Notes: a model not told the origin generated them from the letters alone. Shown: positions 8,930 to 18,263, counted from the first letter of the stretch. The stretch: 61,225 bases of DNA from an uncultured Eubacteriales bacterium (GCA_934464585.1 CAKSJY010000010.1:1-61225); one strand, 5' to 3'. A program made the numbers and translations.

Positions 8930-11900
8930 ATGCACAATGAATTGAAAAAGTCTAATAAAATTGTCAACGCAAATCAACCTTGGACATTAGATACATTTGA
9001 TTATTATGACCAACTTTCAAGCACAAAAAAGTGGTGGAGTAAGACTAATTCTAATGATTACATAGCAGTAATTAGTGATCTTAAAGAACTAAACCATCTG
9101 CTCAGCTATGAAGACGTTTCTCAGAGTGGTAGACTAAATTATTATAAAATTTTGTGGGAGGAAAAGTTAAAAGAAAAGTGCGAAAAGTATTTAGATAGTC
9201 ACAGTGGTTATAAATGGACACGTGTTGGTAAAAAGCGATATAAACTTATATCTGAATTATCTAAATTATTGGACGGTGCCATAAATAGGAAAAAAATAGG
9301 TCAAATGCGAATTCTTAATAGCATTCCATATTTTGTAAATAATGAAGAAAATGAAGAGTACCTTCAAACGCAAAATAGAGTATTTGCAAATAGTCATATA
9401 TATGGTGAGGGTGGTTTTTTAGATTATATTAGACAAAAAATTAGTGATACGGCATTTATATATCAAAATGAGATTTTAGATGACACCTATGATGATGGTT
9501 GGGCCGAATATTCTAAAGAGGAAAAAGAACACGGTAAGAATGAAGAATTAAGGAAGAATTTATATGAAAAGAGTGATCATGCCGTTATAGACCGTATTAA
9601 AAATAGGATTGATGAAGTGAATGAAAAAAATAAAAATGCTAATATGGATATTCATATAGGCAATAGATTCTTTATTAGTGGTCTTAGCATAGCAAGAATG
9701 TTTACTACACGTCATGCTAAAGGTTTTCATATGGATGAAGATGAAAGAAAAAACTTGGAGCATATGGAGGCTATATTTAACAATCTGTTGGCGGGAGATA
9801 AAGTATATGATGATAAAAATGCCAAATCTCAAGATATAAAAAGCGATGACGAATTAGATGAAAACGAAAAAAGGCATTTAGAGGGCATGAGGCAGTATAA
9901 AGAAGTAATGTATAAACATTACGAATATATATACAAAAAATATGGTAAATATTTATATCAATTGCACCCGGCTGATATCCTTTCAAGATCAGATAACTTT
10001 AGACAAGATATTATAATTGCACAAGATATGGATCAGTATTTTGATTTAAAACATAATAACTTTAAAGATTGTAAAATAGATTTTGAAGATAACTTAAGAC
10101 AAAATCCGATTTTGAAGTTTATCTTTCCGGAAGAGGACAGAGAGAGGGACTTATTCTTTGTAAAACTAGCAGTATATTATAACGATTTCTTTATGAGGCT
10201 TGAGGCGTTTAGCTCAACCCCTGGTAAATATGATACTGATCTTAAAGAGATTTTTGCAAGAGATTTTGTAGACGCAAATGTAGCCTTAGAAAAAGATATA
10301 GAAAGGGATGCTCAGAAGTATGGTTTGGGAGAAATGAAGGGCCTTAGTGAACCGGAAAAACAAGTATATTTTTTAAATTTACATCGCCGCGGCTTAGACA
10401 AAGAATTTGACATTGGTGATAGATTATTAAGTATAGGTAAAGAGAGAACTCTATTAGATTATTATAACAGTCTTAATGAAACAAAAGATCTTAAGGGTGA
10501 CGACGGTTACGAAAGTTACAAAGGATTATTAGCAAAGTCTAAAGAGTTAATAAATTTAATAGAAAGTAAAAAAGATGAACTTAATGACTATAAAAGGTTG
10601 AGAGAAGAATGTGATAATTATCTAGTTAATAATAAACGTTGTTATATGAAAACTACAGTTACTGTTGAACGATATAATCTTATATACGGCTTACGCAACT
10701 TAATAAACAGAGATTTTTATGATTTACGTGTAATGGATAATAATATTTCCAATAAAATCCCATATTTTGTAACTGATAACAAAGAAAGTTCAAAAAATAA
10801 AATTATTGAAAGAAACAATGCTTTCAAAAAAAGTCGGACTTCTTTACTTGGTGAGAACGGGGTATATGAAAAGTTATCGAAAGACTTAATACTACAAAAA
10901 GATACTGAAGATATTAAAAGTAGTGAAATAGGTGACATTGAAAAATATGTTCACGATAAAACAATATCTAATGCTAATGGAGAACAATCGTATAAGTTTC
11001 ATATAGGTAATAAATTTATAATTAGCGATGGACTTTTGGTATCAAGGGCACTTGCCGCTTATACAGCTAAAGGTTTTCATATGGATAAAGATGAGAAGAA
11101 AAATATAAATAATATGAAAATTATATTTAAAAATTTGTTGGAAGGAAATGACTATGACAAGAATAAAGTTGAGTCTCCAAATATAGAGAGTATAGATAAA
11201 TTAAATGATATTGAAAAGAAAAATTTAGAAGGTATACTACAATATAAAGAAGTAATACGCAATCAGTATAAATATATATATCAAAAATACGGTAAGTATT
11301 TGTATCAATTACATCCTTTAGATGCTTTAGCAAGGATGGATAATTTTGAGTCAGATAGTATATTTGCTCAGGATGTAATTCAATATTTTGGAATGGAATC
11401 TATAACTAATGATGATTTTGAAAGCTGCAAAGCAGAGTTTGAGAATGCATTAAAGAATAAGCCTATTTTAAAACTTATATTTCCGGAAGAAAAAAGAGAA
11501 GAGGATCTATTCCTTTTAAGACTAGCTGTATATTACAACTACTTGTTTACAAACCTGAAGCTTATGTTAACTAATGGATTAGCTAATAATGGCAAATATA
11601 GCATAGATGAAGTATTTGTTGGGTGTTTTAATAAAGAAGAAGTGAATAAATTAATAGAGTTAGAGAAGCCGATTGAAGACAGTGCTAAAAAGTACGGTTT
11701 AGGAAAAATGAAAGGGCTAAGTGGATTAGATAAAAGGAAATATTTAGATAGCCTATGGCTTAGAGGTTTAGAAAAGGATTTTAATCTTGATGATAGATTA
11801 CGGACTCCACCAATAAAAGCAAATAATATTACTATATCAGATTATTATAACAGTCTTAATGAAACAAAAGATCTTAAGGATAACGATGAAGGTTACGAAT

Positions 11901-12124
11901 ATTATCGGATGTTGCTTAGAGAACTTCAAGCGCTAACACTGTTATTAGAAGATGAAAAAGATGAAAGAGATTACATTTCAAAGCACAATATTGAACTTTG
12001 TATTAAATCTTTACAAGATAATTGTGATAGTTATTTGTCTAAAAATAAGGAATGTTGCAGAAAAACGGCAACTATCTTTGAACGATATGAACTTATACAA
12101 GGGTTACGTGAGTTATTAAATTAG
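8930..12124 (+). CDS. Tandem paralog B: fused two-and-a-fraction-module protein of the same unknown family
   Basis: A 1064-residue product made of repeated modules. Module 1 (about 20-500) has STKKWWSKTN (32-41), MDIHIGNRF, KGFHMDEDE, KYGKYLYQLHP and KYGLGEMKGL. Module 2 (about 508-965) opens with DYYNSLNETKD instead of the WWSK motif but keeps HIGNKF, KGFHMDKDE, KYGKYLYQLHP, KLIFPEEKRE, KYGLGKMKGL and DFNLDDRL. Module 3 starts near residue 970 with the same DYYNSLNETKD and stops after only about 95 residues at 12124. Modules 2 and 3 begin 1383 bp (461 codons) apart. GGGGAG precedes the ATG. It looks like a gene fusion by loss of stops between duplicated copies, with a later internal deletion in the third copy. 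Function unknown; no signal peptide or membrane helix. Confidence 0.85.
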   Translation: MHNELKKSNKIVNANQPWTLDTFDYYDQLSSTKKWWSKTNSNDYIAVISDLKELNHLLSYEDVSQSGRLNYYKILWEEKLKEKCEKYLDSHSGYKWTRVGKKRYKLISELSKLLDGAINRKKIGQMRILNSIPYFVNNEENEEYLQTQNRVFANSHIYGEGGFLDYIRQKISDTAFIYQNEILDDTYDDGWAEYSKEEKEHGKNEELRKNLYEKSDHAVIDRIKNRIDEVNEKNKNANMDIHIGNRFFISGLSIARMFTTRHAKGFHMDEDERKNLEHMEAIFNNLLAGDKVYDDKNAKSQDIKSDDELDENEKRHLEGMRQYKEVMYKHYEYIYKKYGKYLYQLHPADILSRSDNFRQDIIIAQDMDQYFDLKHNNFKDCKIDFEDNLRQNPILKFIFPEEDRERDLFFVKLAVYYNDFFMRLEAFSSTPGKYDTDLKEIFARDFVDANVALEKDIERDAQKYGLGEMKGLSEPEKQVYFLNLHRRGLDKEFDIGDRLLSIGKERTLLDYYNSLNETKDLKGDDGYESYKGLLAKSKELINLIESKKDELNDYKRLREECDNYLVNNKRCYMKTTVTVERYNLIYGLRNLINRDFYDLRVMDNNISNKIPYFVTDNKESSKNKIIERNNAFKKSRTSLLGENGVYEKLSKDLILQKDTEDIKSSEIGDIEKYVHDKTISNANGEQSYKFHIGNKFIISDGLLVSRALAAYTAKGFHMDKDEKKNINNMKIIFKNLLEGNDYDKNKVESPNIESIDKLNDIEKKNLEGILQYKEVIRNQYKYIYQKYGKYLYQLHPLDALARMDNFESDSIFAQDVIQYFGMESITNDDFESCKAEFENALKNKPILKLIFPEEKREEDLFLLRLAVYYNYLFTNLKLMLTNGLANNGKYSIDEVFVGCFNKEEVNKLIELEKPIEDSAKKYGLGKMKGLSGLDKRKYLDSLWLRGLEKDFNLDDRLRTPPIKANNITISDYYNSLNETKDLKDNDEGYEYYRMLLRELQALTLLLEDEKDERDYISKHNIELCIKSLQDNCDSYLSKNKECCRKTATIFERYELIQGLRELLN
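10456..10496 (+). repeat. 41-bp perfect direct repeat, copy 1 (start of module 2 in paralog B)
   Basis: Identical base for base to 11839-11879. It encodes the module opening DYYNSLNETKDLK in the same reading frame. Confidence 0.9.
11839..11879 (+). repeat. 41-bp perfect direct repeat, copy 2 (start of truncated module 3 in paralog B)
   Basis: Identical to 10456-10496, exactly 1383 bp downstream, at the start of the truncated third module. Confidence 0.9.
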
Positions 12125-12150
12125 AATGTGAATTAATACAACATGGAGGT

Positions 12151-12192
12151 ACTAAGGGTAGAAATTTTAATCTTGGGAAGGGTGTTAGGTAA
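12151..12192 (+). pseudogene. Relic of a module C-terminus after paralog B
   Basis: In the frame starting at 12151 the DNA reads TKGRNFNLGKGVR then stop, resembling the family ending (LDKEFNLYERL, or EDYNLNERL) at the right distance before the conserved intergenic repeat. It is out of frame with paralog B. Together with the truncated module 3 just upstream it suggests an internal deletion that removed most of a third module copy. The match is short, so this is an inference. Confidence 0.45.
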
Positions 12193-12227
12193 TCAATACT
12201 ATTATGAAAATATATATGATATTAATA

Positions 12228-12387
12228 TAAGTCTATCGGTGATCTAAAAATATTAATAAATAAAAGCATGGTCAATGAACACGGTTGTATTCTAGGGTGA
12301 AGAAATAATTTCAATGTAATAATTTTGTTAAATACTAATTTTTATGAAGTTAACTTTGCATATTATTAATTCTAAAGGAGTATATTT
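12228..12387 (+). repeat. Intergenic repeat copy 3 (upstream of paralog C)
   Basis: About 160 bp corresponding to 8781-8929, with a small extra insertion around 12311-12325. It ends in the leader core TAATTTTTAT...TTAATTCTAAAGGAG before the ATG of paralog C. Confidence 0.7.
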
Positions 12388-13956
12388 ATGCAGGAGCAAG
12401 TGAATCATGACAACAATAAAAAAGAGACAGAGACATCTCAAAATGGCGCTATATCATATTATTATAACCAACTTTCAAGTACGAAAAAATGGTGGAGTAA
12501 GTCTAATTCTCGGGATTATAATGATGTTATTAATGGACTTATAGCTCTAAATAATTTTGAGGATTATTATTCGAAGAATACTTACAGTGATAAAGAGAAA
12601 TTAGATCATGATAGATTTATATTATATGAAACTTTGAAGGAAAAATGCAGGAGATATCTAAGTACTCACAGTGGATTTAGATGGACTTCTGTTGGTAGAA
12701 AACGATATAGGCTTATAAACGCATTATATGATTTGTTAAATGAGTTGGAGGCAAATAAGTTAAAGTTATTAAAGGAACTTGATACGGAAAGTGTTAATGA
12801 TATAATTCCGATGTTTGCGGTTGATAACGACTCAAAAGAAAGAATGCTGAACAGAAATAAAAAATATGCAGAAGAAAATATACCTATATATGGCGGAACA
12901 AACTTTAACAATGGTCAAGATATAGATAACATTTATAAAAGGCTATATTTTGAAGATTGGATACACGATAGAATAACTCCAGGATTAGATAGCTCATATA
13001 CAGAAGATGAAAATGCTGTTATTGAAAGTATTGAAAAAGAACTTAAAAATAAACATGGTAGAGAGGCTCATATAGGTAATTGGTATAAATTTGATGGCCT
13101 TAGTATTAATAGGATATGGGCTTTTAGTAATCATTTGTTCGATGCTGACATAGGTGGTAATACGGATACAACAAATGACGAAACAATTAAAAATACTCGA
13201 AAAAGTGTGCAGAACTTGAAGATAATATTTGATAACCTGTTAGCTGGCGACGAATATAATGAAGAAAAGGGACAAGAGTTAAAAGCAGATTCAGGTAATA
13301 AGAAATTGATATCAATGGATGATTTAAAAAATGATGATGAACGACAAAATGTAATCGGTATTATCCAATATAAAGAGGTAATATATAATCAATATAAAAG
13401 ATTGTATGATAAATATGGCAAATATTTATATCAATTGCATCCATTTGACATTGCAACAAGATCAGATAGTCTTAGAACTGATATGGGTTTTGCTCAAGAT
13501 ATAGGTCAGCTCTTTGGTTTAAAAAGCACAAGTCATCCAAGTTTTGATAAGTGCAAGGGAGAATTTGAAGATAATTTGAAAGAAAACCCGGTTTTGAAAC
13601 TTATATTTCCAGATAACAAGGAAGAAAGAGACAGGGACTTGTTTTTTTTAAAATTGGTTGTATATTATAATTATGCGTGTGTAAATACTCAACGAACAGT
13701 AAATATGTGCGGAAATGCTAGTGCAACTTATAATGATTATAAAGATTATTTATCTACATATTTTAAGAAAGATGAAGTAAATCAAGTATTAGCCTTAGAA
13801 AAAGATATAGAAAAGGAAGCAGAAAGCCGCGGATGGGGCAAAATGAAAGGACTTAGCGAAGCTGAAAAACAGGTATATTTGTTTAATCTATATCGTAGAG
13901 GATTGGCAGAAGATTATAATCTTAATGAGAGATTGTCTGCAACCAAACAAGGTTGA
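12388..13956 (+). CDS. Tandem paralog C: unknown single-module protein of the same family
   Basis: A 522-residue single module that is not recognised beyond its paralogs. Shared landmarks: YYNQLSSTKKWWSKSNS (26-42), GFRWTSVGRKRYRLI, PIYGG, AHIGNWYKFDGLSINRIW, DNLLAGDEY, QYKEVIYNQYKRLYDKYG, KYLYQLHPFDIATRSD, NPVLKLIFPDNKEERDRDL, VVYYNYA, RGWGKMKGLSEAEKQVYL and DYNLNERL. The KGFHM motif of A and B is not kept here (AFSNHLFDAD in its place), so that motif is probably not essential in every copy. AAAGGAG gives a good ribosome site. The AlkD-like gene begins 22 bp after the stop with its own AAGGAG, suggesting co-transcription. Confidence 0.85.
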   Translation: MQEQVNHDNNKKETETSQNGAISYYYNQLSSTKKWWSKSNSRDYNDVINGLIALNNFEDYYSKNTYSDKEKLDHDRFILYETLKEKCRRYLSTHSGFRWTSVGRKRYRLINALYDLLNELEANKLKLLKELDTESVNDIIPMFAVDNDSKERMLNRNKKYAEENIPIYGGTNFNNGQDIDNIYKRLYFEDWIHDRITPGLDSSYTEDENAVIESIEKELKNKHGREAHIGNWYKFDGLSINRIWAFSNHLFDADIGGNTDTTNDETIKNTRKSVQNLKIIFDNLLAGDEYNEEKGQELKADSGNKKLISMDDLKNDDERQNVIGIIQYKEVIYNQYKRLYDKYGKYLYQLHPFDIATRSDSLRTDMGFAQDIGQLFGLKSTSHPSFDKCKGEFEDNLKENPVLKLIFPDNKEERDRDLFFLKLVVYYNYACVNTQRTVNMCGNASATYNDYKDYLSTYFKKDEVNQVLALEKDIEKEAESRGWGKMKGLSEAEKQVYLFNLYRRGLAEDYNLNERLSATKQG

Positions 13957-13978
13957 TTCTATTCTGTAAGGAGAATAT

Positions 13979-14698
13979 ATGGTAGATTTAGGACAAGTAG
14001 TGTGGAATGAAAATACTTATAGGGAATTTATAGATAATCTAAAGAAACAAAAAGATGATGGGTTTATAAATTTTAGTAAAAGACTTATCTATTCTAAACG
14101 AGAATTTATGGGTATAAGAACACCGATTATGAAATCATACGCAAAAGATATTGCAAAGGGTGATAAAGAAGGATTTATAAAGTTTAGTAAAAAGGAATAT
14201 TATGAGGAGGTTTTACTAAGAGGATTTGTAATTTCTAATATACGTTCTGATTATTGGTATATACTACACATGATTGATGAATACATAGATGATATAGATA
14301 ACTGGTCCTTGTGTGATCTGTTTTGTAGTAGCTTAAAAATTGTTAAGAAATACCCCGATAAATTTTGGGAATATATTCAGGAATGTCTTAGCTCAAAAAA
14401 TCCCTGGAGAATACGTTTTGCAGTAGTGTTAATGCTAGATTACTACATTGTTCCTCAATATATTAAGCAGGTTTTGAACTTATGCGATAATATACATTGC
14501 GATGATTATTATGTAAAAATGGGTGTAGCATGGCTTATATCTGTTTCGTATGTTAAATTTAAGGATTTGACTATAGAATATTTAAAAAACTCACAGTTAG
14601 ATGGTTTTACTTATAATAAAGCTATTCGAAAGATCATAGAATCGAGAAGAGTTGCAGAAAATGAAAAGAAAAACATAAAAAAGTTAATACGCAAATAG
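13979..14698 (+). CDS. alkD: AlkD-like DNA alkylation repair protein (HEAT-like DNA glycosylase fold)
   Basis: A 239-residue all-helical protein. AlkD-family enzymes remove N3- and N7-alkylpurines from DNA with a HEAT-repeat scaffold that does not flip the base. Visible family features: GIRTPIMKSYAKDIAKG near residue 37, DDIDNWSLCDLFCSSLK near 107-123, NPWRIRFAVVLMLDYYI near 141-157, DDYYVKMGVAWLISVSYVKF near 174-193, and KAIRKIIESRRV near 217. The conserved Trp, Asp and Arg positions expected for the active cleft appear present, but this is judged by eye. The ATG at 13979 follows AAGGAG. It sits 22 bp behind the tandem unknown family and is followed by a strong terminator, so it probably closes that transcription unit. 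Confidence 0.85.
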   Translation: MVDLGQVVWNENTYREFIDNLKKQKDDGFINFSKRLIYSKREFMGIRTPIMKSYAKDIAKGDKEGFIKFSKKEYYEEVLLRGFVISNIRSDYWYILHMIDEYIDDIDNWSLCDLFCSSLKIVKKYPDKFWEYIQECLSSKNPWRIRFAVVLMLDYYIVPQYIKQVLNLCDNIHCDDYYVKMGVAWLISVSYVKFKDLTIEYLKNSQLDGFTYNKAIRKIIESRRVAENEKKNIKKLIRK

Positions 14699-14712
14699 AT
14701 TATTATATGCAA

Positions 14713-14756
14713 ATAAATATCCCCTCGGAAGATTATTCCGAAGGGATATTTTTATA
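14713..14756 (+). terminator. Intrinsic terminator after the AlkD-like gene
   Basis: ATATCCCCTCGGAAG and TTCCGAAGGGATAT form a stem with a short ATTA loop, followed by TTTTTAT. It lies between convergent genes and may serve both. Confidence 0.85.
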
Positions 14757-14777
14757 ACTTAAATTTAAAATAAGTTC

Positions 14778-15527
14778 TTATTGATAATCAAAAATATTTA
14801 CCCATTTTAAAAGAAAATCTCTTTCTTCAGGTTTACCCTTAACTGATTGAGAAGCAGCTACAATCGGGAACCATTTTTGAACATAAGACTTTTCTGTATT
14901 AGTTTTATTACAGAACAAGTCTAAATATCTATTTGCAACTTCTTTTTGGTCATTTAAACAAAATTGCAAATATGTAATTGCAACGTCAGCGGAAGCATTT
15001 CCTTGAGTTGCATGAGACCAGTCAAGAATATAAGCATCGCCATTATCGGTGATAATAATATTACTTGGATTAAAGTCGCCGTGGCAAACTTTATCATGCT
15101 TAGGCATAGCTTCGAGCCTTGTGCATAGTTCATATCGATTATCTGAATCAATATCAGCTTGATTGATTTTTCGATTCATTTTATCTTTAAGTTTATTTAA
15201 TAAAGGAGATTTTTTAGTGTGAATATAGATTTGCAAGTCGACGAATTTTTCGAGATTTTTATCAAAGTCATTAGGGTTTTCTTTCATAATTTGTGCTAAG
15301 GTTTTGCCTTTTATAAAATCAGATACAATTGCCCATTTTTCACCGATTATTCCAACTTCTTTAACCTTTGGAATTAGTAATCCGGTTTCTTCAATCCTAG
15401 ACTGATTTAGTGCCTCATTTAAAATATCAGACTTAGAGTAAAAGCTATCAAAAATTTTTATGGCGTTGTTACCATCCTGGTAAACTTTTTTGTGTTCTCT
15501 TACTGCAATAACATTATCTAAATTCAT
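14778..15527 (-). CDS. Aminoglycoside-phosphotransferase/choline-kinase-fold small-molecule kinase
   Basis: A 249-residue member of the APH fold. The catalytic segment VCHGDFNPSNIIITDNGDAYILDWSHATQGN (near residues 142-172) holds HGDxNxxN (catalytic Asp and Asn) and the DW(S) metal-binding Asp. An N-terminal lobe with NAIKIFDSF supplies the likely ATP-binding Lys, and KWAIVSDFIKGKTL is the hinge. Substrate is not predictable; true aminoglycoside resistance is unlikely to be inferable from the fold. The ATG at 15527 follows GGAGG. It lies 14 bp after adhE on the same strand, so the two may be co-transcribed. Confidence 0.8.
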   Translation of the reverse strand: MNLDNVIAVREHKKVYQDGNNAIKIFDSFYSKSDILNEALNQSRIEETGLLIPKVKEVGIIGEKWAIVSDFIKGKTLAQIMKENPNDFDKNLEKFVDLQIYIHTKKSPLLNKLKDKMNRKINQADIDSDNRYELCTRLEAMPKHDKVCHGDFNPSNIIITDNGDAYILDWSHATQGNASADVAITYLQFCLNDQKEVANRYLDLFCNKTNTEKSYVQKWFPIVAASQSVKGKPEERDFLLKWVNIFDYQ

Positions 15528-15541
15528 CTATTATTTCCTCC

Positions 15542-18148
15542 TTATTTACCATAGTAAGCATTTAAATACATTTGTTTAATTTCGCTTATTAACGGGTAAC
15601 GTGGATTAGCTCCTGTGCATTGATCATCGAATGCTTGTTCAGACATCTCATCAAGCCTTGCTAGGAAATCTTGTTCATCAATGTTATAGTCCTTAATTGT
15701 TGGTTTGATTCCAACACGTTCTTTTAGGTCATTAATAGCCTTAATTAGGTTTTCAAGTTTTTCTTCGTTGGAGTTTCCACCTAAGTTTAGGTAATCTGAA
15801 ACTTCAGCATATCTTTCTAATGTGTGCGGATGGTCGTATTGAGGGAAGGTACCCATTTTATTTGGAACTTCGCTTGCATTAAACCTTAAAACATGTTCAA
15901 TCATTAAAGCGTTTGCAATACCATGAGGTATATGATAGAATGCTCCAAGTTTATGTGCCATGGAGTGGCAAACTCCCAAGAAAGCATTAGCAAAAGCCAT
16001 ACCGGCCATAGTTGCAGCATTAGCCATTTTTTCTCTTGCAACAACATCTGTTTGGCCATTGTCATAAGCAGAAGGTAGGTATTTAAATATTGTTTTTAGT
16101 GATTTTAAGGCTAGACCATCTGTATATTCAGTTGCAAGCATAGAAGCATAAGCTTCAAGACCATGAGTAACTGCATCGATACCGGAAGCAGCAGTAAGCC
16201 CTTTAGGTGCTGACATATGGAAATCAGTATCTATAATAGCCATATCAGGTAAAAGTTCATAATCTGCTAGAGGATATTTTACTCCTGATTGTTCGTCTGT
16301 AATAACAGCAAAAGGAGTAACTTCAGATCCGGTGCCGGCAGAAGTAGGAATTGCAATGAAGTATGCTTTTTCGCCCATTTTAGGGAATGTATAGATACGT
16401 TTACGAATATCAGAGAAACGCATAGCCATATCCATAAAGTCAACTTCAGGATGTTCATACATAACCCACATAATCTTAGCAGCGTCCATAGCGGAACCAC
16501 CACCTAAAGCTATTATGCAGTCCGGATTAAATGCAGACATTTGTTTTGCGCCTTCTTTTGCACATGCAAGTGTCGGATCCGGCTCAACATCGAAAAATGT
16601 AGCATGTGTAATCTTCATTTCGTCAAGCTTATCAGTTATAGGTTTAGTGTAGCCATTTTTATATAAGAAGCTATCGGTTACAATAAACGCCTTCTTTTTA
16701 TTCATAACATTTTTTAATTCATCAAGTGCTACAGGTAAGCAACCCTTCTTTAAGTAGACCTTTTCAGGTGCTCTAAACCACAACATATTTTCCCTTCTTT
16801 CAGCTACGGTTTTAATGTTAATAAGGTGTTTTACTCCTACATTTTCAGAAACAGAGTTTCCGCCCCAAGATCCGCATCCGAGTGTAAGAGATGGTGCGAG
16901 CTTAAAGTTATAAAGATCTCCTATTCCACCTTGAGAAGATGGTGTATTTATTAGTATACGACAGGTTTTCATATGTGAAGTAAATGTGTCAATTTTAGAC
17001 TTCTCAGAAATAGCGTTTATATATAGAGAAGATGTATGACCGTATCCACCATCTGCAATAAGTTGTTCTGCCTTTTCAACAGCACTGTCGAAATCTTTAG
17101 CATGATACATAGCTAATACAGGGGATAGTTTTTCATGAGCGAATTCTTCTGAAATATCTACGCTTTCAACTTCACCGATTAAAATTTTGGTGTTTTCAGG
17201 AACTTTAACATCTGCTAGACTTGCAATTTTGTAAGCAGACTGACCAACAATTTTTGCATTTAAAGCATTGTTAATAATTATAGTTTTTCTAACCTTTTCT
17301 GTTTCTTCTTCATTTAAGAAGTAACAACCTCTATTTTTAAATTCAGCTTTTACTTGGTCGTAGATACTATCAAGAACAATAACAGATTGTTCTGAAGCAC
17401 ATATCATACCGTTATCGAAAGTTTTTGAGTGAATAATAGAGTTTACTGCTAATAGGATATCTGCAGTATCATCTATTATTGCAGGGGTATTTCCTGCGCC
17501 AACTCCCAATGCAGGCTTTCCGCTCGAATATGCAGCCTTTACCATTCCAGGGCCACCTGTTGCGAGAATAATATCTGATTCGCTCATAAGTAAGTTTGTC
17601 ATTTCTAGGCTTGGAACATCAATCCAGCTGATTATTTCCTCAGGAGCTCCAGCAGAAACAGCGGCTTCTAAAACAAGTTTAGCAGCAGCAATTGTGCTCT
17701 TTTTTGCTCTTGGGTGAGGGGAAATGATTATACCGTTTCTGGTTTTAAGTGCTAGCAAGCATTTAAAAATAGCAGTAGATGTTGGATTAGTTGTTGGAAT
17801 AACTGCTGCAATAATACCAAGAGGTTCAGCTATTTTCTTCATTCCGTAGGCCTTATCTTCTTCGATAACACCGCAAGTTTTTGTATGCCTATAGGCATTA
17901 TAAATATACTCTGATGCATAATGGTTTTTTATAACCTTATCTTCAACAATGCCCATACCTGTTTCTTCAACAGCAAGTTTTGCTAAAGGTATTCTTGCCT
18001 TGTTTGCAGCCAACGCAGCAGCTAAGAATATTTCATCTACTTGTTCTTGAGTGTATGTGGCAAACTTTTTTTGCGCCTCACGAACACGAGCTATAGACAT
18101 TTCTAAGGTTTCAACGTTATCTACAATATCACGTATTTTTTGCTCCAT
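15542..18148 (-). CDS. adhE: AdhE, bifunctional acetaldehyde-CoA/alcohol dehydrogenase
   Basis: An 868-residue fusion that reduces acetyl-CoA to acetaldehyde and then to ethanol using two NADH; in other bacteria it forms spirosomes. The N-terminal aldehyde dehydrogenase half shows the catalytic Cys in NGMICASEQSV (near residue 245); the C-terminal iron-dependent alcohol dehydrogenase half (from about 450) shows ALGGGSAMDAAK, GLEAYASM and HSMAHKLGAFYHIPHG with the iron-binding His residues. The start is ATG 18148 because AAGGAG lies just upstream; the track-length version begins 10 codons earlier without a site. Upstream are a strong promoter and a Rex-type operator, which fit NADH-responsive control. 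Confidence 0.97.
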   Translation of the reverse strand: MEQKIRDIVDNVETLEMSIARVREAQKKFATYTQEQVDEIFLAAALAANKARIPLAKLAVEETGMGIVEDKVIKNHYASEYIYNAYRHTKTCGVIEEDKAYGMKKIAEPLGIIAAVIPTTNPTSTAIFKCLLALKTRNGIIISPHPRAKKSTIAAAKLVLEAAVSAGAPEEIISWIDVPSLEMTNLLMSESDIILATGGPGMVKAAYSSGKPALGVGAGNTPAIIDDTADILLAVNSIIHSKTFDNGMICASEQSVIVLDSIYDQVKAEFKNRGCYFLNEEETEKVRKTIIINNALNAKIVGQSAYKIASLADVKVPENTKILIGEVESVDISEEFAHEKLSPVLAMYHAKDFDSAVEKAEQLIADGGYGHTSSLYINAISEKSKIDTFTSHMKTCRILINTPSSQGGIGDLYNFKLAPSLTLGCGSWGGNSVSENVGVKHLINIKTVAERRENMLWFRAPEKVYLKKGCLPVALDELKNVMNKKKAFIVTDSFLYKNGYTKPITDKLDEMKITHATFFDVEPDPTLACAKEGAKQMSAFNPDCIIALGGGSAMDAAKIMWVMYEHPEVDFMDMAMRFSDIRKRIYTFPKMGEKAYFIAIPTSAGTGSEVTPFAVITDEQSGVKYPLADYELLPDMAIIDTDFHMSAPKGLTAASGIDAVTHGLEAYASMLATEYTDGLALKSLKTIFKYLPSAYDNGQTDVVAREKMANAATMAGMAFANAFLGVCHSMAHKLGAFYHIPHGIANALMIEHVLRFNASEVPNKMGTFPQYDHPHTLERYAEVSDYLNLGGNSNEEKLENLIKAINDLKERVGIKPTIKDYNIDEQDFLARLDEMSEQAFDDQCTGANPRYPLISEIKQMYLNAYYGK

Positions 18149-18263
18149 TACAATTCTCCTTTTCATAATAAAAAGCATTTTATCGAATTTAGTTAATGTT
18201 AGGATAAAGTAAGATGGTTAAATAATTTAAGATTATACGTAAAAACTCACCTTATCTTTGAAA

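Noticed and set aside
7216..14698. Calling the tandem paralog block a phage-defence or toxin system
   Set aside because: Nothing in the motifs (no nuclease, NTPase, protease or toxin signature seen) supports it; AlkD linkage alone is not enough.
14778..15527. Aminoglycoside resistance gene
   Set aside because: The APH fold is shared by many metabolic kinases and there is no close resemblance to a known resistance enzyme.
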